Shown here one piece after another: positions 59,520 through 64,000 of a stretch of DNA of 64,000 nt. Under the pieces are notes generated by a model. It made no database searches, was not told where the DNA came from, and saw only the letters and a list, made by a program, of their open reading frames with translations. This DNA is from Scleroderma bovista (taxonomy: Eukaryota > Basidiomycota > Agaricomycetes > Boletales > Sclerodermataceae), in assembly GCA_037178675.1 (NCBI GenBank), contig JAYMGJ010000029.1:124001-188000 (forward strand), written 5' to 3'. Both the position numbers and the translations under genes were made by a program. Position 1 is the first letter of the stretch. Each line of letters starts with the position of its first letter.

Positions 59520-60672
59520 TTAATGCCAACGCCGTTCATCCTCGCCCCGCTGCCGAGACACGTAACAGCAATAGTAGAAGAACTGGCAAAGTACCTGACG
59601 GTTTATGAATGACACAGAGATAACGCCTCATTAATACGTGATACTACTCACGACAATATCAAACAGTATGGTTATTGTGCTCCCTATCAGGATCAAAAGT
59701 CAGCCATTACCATGTGACCCCATACTCCAATCACTCGCAATCCGCGTACCAGCAAGCCAGCTTGCATTCCTGATCAGGTACTCACGATCCATGGACGCCA
59801 CGCATATCGAAAGCGCGTAAGTGATGTTTCCAAGGATTCCAAAGAAGAACAGTCCAGGAGCAAGACCCTCGCATCTCGTCTTCAGATTTTTGACTGCAAA
59901 AAATCAATACCGACTCCATCTCTCCGACCGAACTCACGAATTTGTGGTACTCTTGCAACAACTTGGCAAATGTTCTCAGCGACTCGCACTATTGACGCCA
60001 CGTTGATGGAACTCACTGTAGCAGATGGCACTTGTCCACCCAAGCATCTGGATTTCCATTTCTAATGAAGTATCGAGAGACCCTGTTAATAGGGAACCTC
60101 CACCATGAATCCGCTTGCTTATAAAGTAAGCCGCCACTCCGGTAAAGACGACGAAGATAACAGCAGCCGTGTACTGTAGAAACACCCGCAGCACTGCAGA
60201 TGGTTGTCGCTCTCGCGCACTCACCCCCTCCTCGACCAAGCACGTTTGCTCGGTCGGGATGCTATCCAAGACGCGAGTGGGCGATATCCGCCCGGTCTCG
60301 CGCTTCCATCTGTAGTAGTATACCTGGATCAGTAGCGCCGAGTCGCACAGCATATACTTTGGCAATGCGTCAGAAATCAGCCGTCTCGGTCATGGGACCA
60401 CCACCCACATATACACCAAGAATTATCACCGTAGGGAGCAACCGTGCGATCAATGCACCTATTACATTGCATAGATCGCCAAGCAACCATATGTAAATAA
60501 ACAAGAGGGACAAGCCCTCCCCACTTTGGAGCTGATGATTTTCGATTATCTGTGGCGAATATACAATGATCCTAAAACAGCATCAGTATCACAAATCTCG
60601 CTCGTGATACACGCACCAGCATGCAATAGATATCCATCCGAGCTTCATCGAGGAAAGGACGTCAGCAAACAT
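59520..60672 (-). CDS. PQ-loop membrane protein, vacuolar/lysosomal amino-acid transporter type
   Basis: Seven-helix PQ-loop protein similar to yeast Ypq1 and human PQLC2, which export basic amino acids from the vacuole or lysosome. Exons give MFADVLSSMKLGWISIACW, then the first PQ loop IIVYSPQIIENHQLQSGEGL and SLLFIYIWLLGDLCNVIGAL, then IARLLPTVIILGVY, YMLCDSALLIQVYYYRWKRE and a helix YTAAVIFVVFTGVAAYF. The second PQ loop is ARVPQILKNLKTRCEGLAPG, followed by LFFFGILGNITYALSICVAS and ASWLAGSTITILFDIV. The last exon is VLCQFFYYCCYVSRQRGEDE, ending RRWH. I built it from several short exons that rejoin in phase, so a simple frame search misses most of it. Confidence 0.85.
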
Positions 60673-60892
60673 GAAAGGCAAAGAGATCAGACAATGCGCA
60701 CGACGTTGCTGGCTACATCATGATCTAAAAGCATAACTCAGGAGTCCCTACCGTTAACAGGCTGAGGGTGCTGAGACTAGCACATTCCTGTTAAGTCATT
60801 TTTTATCGTCGTGGTCACGTGCCGTCTGCCGAACCGGCAGATCGAGAGCGTCAGCTTCAGACAACATCCATACTCCAGTCTAGTTTCCCGGG
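60673..60892. promoter_or_regulatory. Divergent promoter, PQ-loop gene / PHB2
   Basis: 220 bp between divergent start codons. Must contain both core promoters. No individual sites assigned. Confidence 0.45.
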
Positions 60893-62221
60893 ATGAGCGG
60901 TCAGGAGGCCTTCAGGAGGTTTGCACAACAGCTACAAAGGGCCAGCGGCCCGGGAGGAGGAGGGCTTCCAGGTGGTTCCGGACGCTTCTTCGCTGGGTCA
61001 GGCTTACTACTCGCACTCGTTGGTGGAAGTATCCTCCTTAACGCGAGTTTATTCAACGGTGAGAACATCTGTTTTCAACGTACTTGCGAGAGCTGACCAC
61101 TTGTATCCAGTTGATGGTGGTCATCGGGCTATCAAATACACTCGGTTCGTTGTACTCTGCGTGACGCACGATATTCGACTGATACCCTACTGTTCAGTCT
61201 ACACGGTGTGAAGGATGAAGTTTACAATGAGGGAACTCATATTATGGTCAGTAACCCACCGTATAGGCATGCACTGCGTTTTTGAGTTGCCTCAGATCCC
61301 TTGGTTCGAGACTCCCGTCGTTTTCGATATCCGTGCAAAGCCTCGCAGCGTTGCTAGTTTGACTGGAACGAAAGGTCAAACCCACGTTTTTCAGTATACA
61401 CTGTTCGCTGATGCTTGATGCAGATTTACAAATGGTCAACATTACTTGCAGAGTGCTATCCAGGCCGTCTATCCAAACACTTCCGAAAATCTTCCGTGAA
61501 CTTGGAAAGGACTACGACGAGCGCGTACTCCCGTCCATCGTAAACGAAGTCCTCAAAAGCGTGGTTGCACAATTCAACGCCAGCCAACTGATCACGCAGC
61601 GTGAAATGGTAAACGCGCCAGCGAAGTTGGATCAAGGTTATTCACTCGTTCGTTGTAGGTCTCCCGGTTGATACGTGAGAACCTCACACAACGAGCGTTG
61701 CGATTTGATATTGTCCTGGATGACGTGTCCATCACCCATGTTGCTTTCTCGCCTGAGTTTACGCATGCTGTTGAAGCCAAGCAGGTGAGCTGTCTCAATG
61801 CCCCCCATTTTCTTTGATTCTGATCCATGCAAAAGGTTGCACAACAAACGGCACTTCGTGCAGCTTTCCTAGTGGACCAAGCCATACAAGAAAAGCAGGT
61901 TAGTATGACACTCTGGATATCACATGGCGCTGAGATCGCCAATCAAGTCCATTATTGTGCGCGCTCAAGGTGAAGCACGAAGCGCGGAGCTGATCGGTGA
62001 GGCAATGCGGAACAATAAGGGATTTCTTGACCTCCGGAGACTCGAGGCTGCACGCGAGATTGCAAATGTTCTGGCGGGCTCAGGAAACCGCGTCATGTTG
62101 GACGCCCAGGGCTTACTCTTGAATGGTGGGTTGAATGACGTTTCTCCTGGGGCATTCTCTGAATGTGAACGATGCAGTGACCGGTGAGGACGCTAAGGAG
62201 CTGCTGAAGGTCAAGAAGTAA
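60893..62221 (+). CDS. PHB2: Prohibitin-2
   Basis: Subunit of the inner mitochondrial membrane prohibitin ring, which supports membrane organisation and m-AAA protease control. Exon 1 starts [20 protein letters not shown], followed by a Gly-rich segment and the membrane helix [20 protein letters not shown]. Then [108 protein letters not shown] and [20 protein letters not shown], and finally [20 protein letters not shown] and [13 protein letters not shown], ending KELLKVKK. About seven introns. All family blocks are in order and intact. Confidence 0.94.
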
Positions 62222-62330
62222 AATAGCATACTTGCCTGTTTGCACTCATGGTAGTATTGGTCACGTGATTATTTAATGTGGTTAATACCGCGGCGTGATC
62301 AAGTCAAGTTCCATCCAAACCCCTAGAAGG
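62222..62330. promoter_or_regulatory. Short spacer between PHB2 and MSH5
   Basis: Only 109 bp separate the PHB2 stop and the likely MSH5 start on the same strand, so the MSH5 promoter is very compact or overlaps the PHB2 3' end. Confidence 0.4.
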
Positions 62331-64000
62331 ATGGCAAAGTCTGGACTAAAGAGACAGAAGTCGAAGACGCGCACTTCAGAAGACGGGCTTCGTGCAAACC
62401 GTGGACAGGATAGCCCAAACCCGTCTAAGCGTGTGAGGTGGGATGTTACATCCGATACTTTGGACCATCCTCCGAGCCCTCAAAAGGAACAAGTAGATTT
62501 GGACATTTCACTTTCAGACAAGGTATGCGTATCTTTGTTCCATTTCCCCTCTCATTTCCCGTCCAGGTTATGGCGGTATTCTGTCAACAGTACGTGACTG
62601 CCATTTCCTGACTTGCTTCATGTAGTGACTGTGCATTAGTGGACGCTTAGGTTGCGCATATTACGACCCACTCAAGTGTGTAGTCTACGTTCTAGAGGAT
62701 TCCCGGGAAGATACTCACTATGACCTGACAAAAATGCGTGAGTACAACTTAGTTTAGAGCATTCATTATTGCTCACTGTCCCTGCAGTCGTCGAACACAA
62801 TACCCCGGACATCATCCTTACTAGCTCAAAGTCTGACGATATTTTTATTGCCATTCTGCAAGATTACGGTACGTAGGAATCCGATTGGAGCGCATATATT
62901 GACATCGTTCCAGCCGAGGCATCTGGTTGCATCATGCAGATAAGGCCACACAAGGAATTTTTTGCTGCAAGAGGGCGCGATCGCTTACTGTCTCTCAAAC
63001 TACTGGCTGAATTGGGTGGAGGACCCGATAATGCCTCAGACGTTTCATCTGCTATGTCCTCTGGAATCGGCTTAAGGAATGCGTACGATTTTATGCAGAA
63101 GCGGGCGCCGAAGACAGGAGATCCGAATGTGAACCGATGGAATGCTGCGATTCGTTTGGCAAATTTTGCATCAGTAGAATCCGCACCACTCTGCGTGAGA
63201 TGTATCTCCATTGCGTGTGAAGAGAGTAACATTCATTGTCAGCTTTCGTCCGTTGGTGCTTTGATCGACTTCCTCACTCGAGAGAGGGCTGCTGGAGAAG
63301 ACCACGATGGCCCAGAAGGACCTGAAATTCAAAGCATCGAAGTTTTGCCTCTGTTTGTTACTTGCCCGAACCTGGAAACCGTTTAGACTAAAAATAATAT
63401 CTTATAGGCATGAAGTAATGCACATCAATGTCGATGCACTCTAGTAAGTCAAAAGGCCATGCTCCAACTGACATTGGGACACCTGGCAAGTTCGTTGCAG
63501 ATTTTTGAGAACGAGAACCATGCCTCAATGCATTCCGACAAAACCAAAGAGGGGCTTTCGCTTTTCGGTACGTCCCCATCAACCATTGGGTCTTTATGAT
63601 ACTGATAGTAACTGGCAGGTATTCTTAATACCACACGGACGGCACTGGGCCGCTCTCTTCTCCGCACGTGGCTACTGCGCCCATCCATGTCCTTGGAAGT
63701 AATACAAGCACGTCATGATGCAGTGGACTGCTTCTTACTCCCAGAGAATACTGCTGCAGTTGGTTCCTTGCAAACTCATTTAAAGGGAATTACGAATGTT
63801 CCCAGAACGCTAGGAGCGTTGAAATCAGGAAAAGGAACGACGAACGATTGGCAAGCACTTGTCAAGGTTTTTGTTTTTCCCTCCATTTGGGAATTCCTTC
63901 TCTTACAGCTGGCAGTTTACATATCATTCTTCGATGTTAAGTGACGCATTGTCAGAGTTGTACAGACGCAGGAATGTCGAAGTTGTAGAGAAGGTAGGTA
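62331..64000 (+). CDS. MSH5: MutS homologue 5 (meiotic), 5' part
   Basis: MutS-family protein acting with Msh4 in meiotic crossover control. It starts MAKSGLKRQKSKTRTSEDGL with a basic, disordered leader. Then VMAVFCQQ, GRLGCAYYDPLKCVVYVLED, HYDLTKM, VEHNTPDIILTSSKSDDIFI, GCIMQIRPHKEFFAARGRDR and LLSLKLLAELGG, then NRWNAAIRLANFASVESAPL. The MutS core domain begins SLQIFENENHASMHSDKTKE, GLSLFGILNTTRTALGRSLL, RTWLLRPSMSLEVIQARHDA and NVPRTLGALKSGKGTTNDWQ. At least seven introns. The window ends before the ATPase domain, so the gene is truncated by the window, not by mutation. Upstream ATG at 62295 is in frame but less likely. Confidence 0.88.

Overview
The window is nuclear DNA from a filamentous basidiomycete, most likely an agaricomycete. 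Genes are dense and cut by many short GT-AG introns of about 40-70 nt. The gene families (Vts1, SepH/Cdc7, Fzo1, polyporopepsin-like protease, HET-domain relics) fit that group. I resolved gene models by hand from reading frames, splice sites and family knowledge. Where exon lengths were summed they gave whole codon numbers: 402 aa at 194-1576, 613 aa at 4666-6717, 853 aa at 23767-26395 and 255 aa at 50082-51130.

Layout. 0-5 kb: an unrecognised four-exon gene, a Ty3-like gag relic, a decayed HET-domain gene and a tRNA-Asp. 4.7-17.7 kb: a Tgl2-like lipase, NAD-dependent glutamate dehydrogenase, a short-chain dehydrogenase (SDR), the RNA-binding protein Vts1 and a 2-oxoglutarate/Fe(II) oxygenase. 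18.7-22 kb: a broken aspartic protease and a second SDR. 23.8-31 kb: mitofusin Fzo1 and two complete APS kinase paralogues separated by 2.7 kb of poorly coding DNA. 31-38.8 kb: a PIG3-type quinone oxidoreductase, an esterase with a 20-nt microexon, a ribosomal L1-fold nucleolar protein and a second HET relic. 40-48.7 kb: an unrecognised protein ending in a CaaX box, mitochondrial ribosomal protein uL5m and the septation kinase SepH/Cdc7. 50-56.9 kb: a secreted, Kex2-type repeat precursor, Aurora kinase, a Ypk1-like AGC kinase and a G-patch protein. 57-64 kb: an F-box protein, a PQ-loop transporter, prohibitin-2 and the 5' part of MSH5, which runs off the window.

The most interesting item is the gene at 50082-51130. 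It encodes a signal peptide followed by a modular precursor with six Lys-Arg sites. Two of its segments are near-identical Trp/Pro-rich peptides ending in the same Cys-Trp-Trp-Thr-Arg-Ser-Cys motif. Introns fall at the same place in successive repeat units, and the last peptide lies behind an in-frame TAA that only an alternative splice acceptor avoids. It looks like an undescribed Kex2-processed secreted peptide, possibly ribosomally made and further modified, but no modifying enzyme is recognisable beside it.

Most of the rest is housekeeping: nitrogen and sulfur assimilation, mitochondrial dynamics and translation, mRNA regulation, cell-cycle kinases and meiosis. Mobile and allorecognition-type sequences appear only as relics, several carrying stop codons of the kind C-to-T changes produce.
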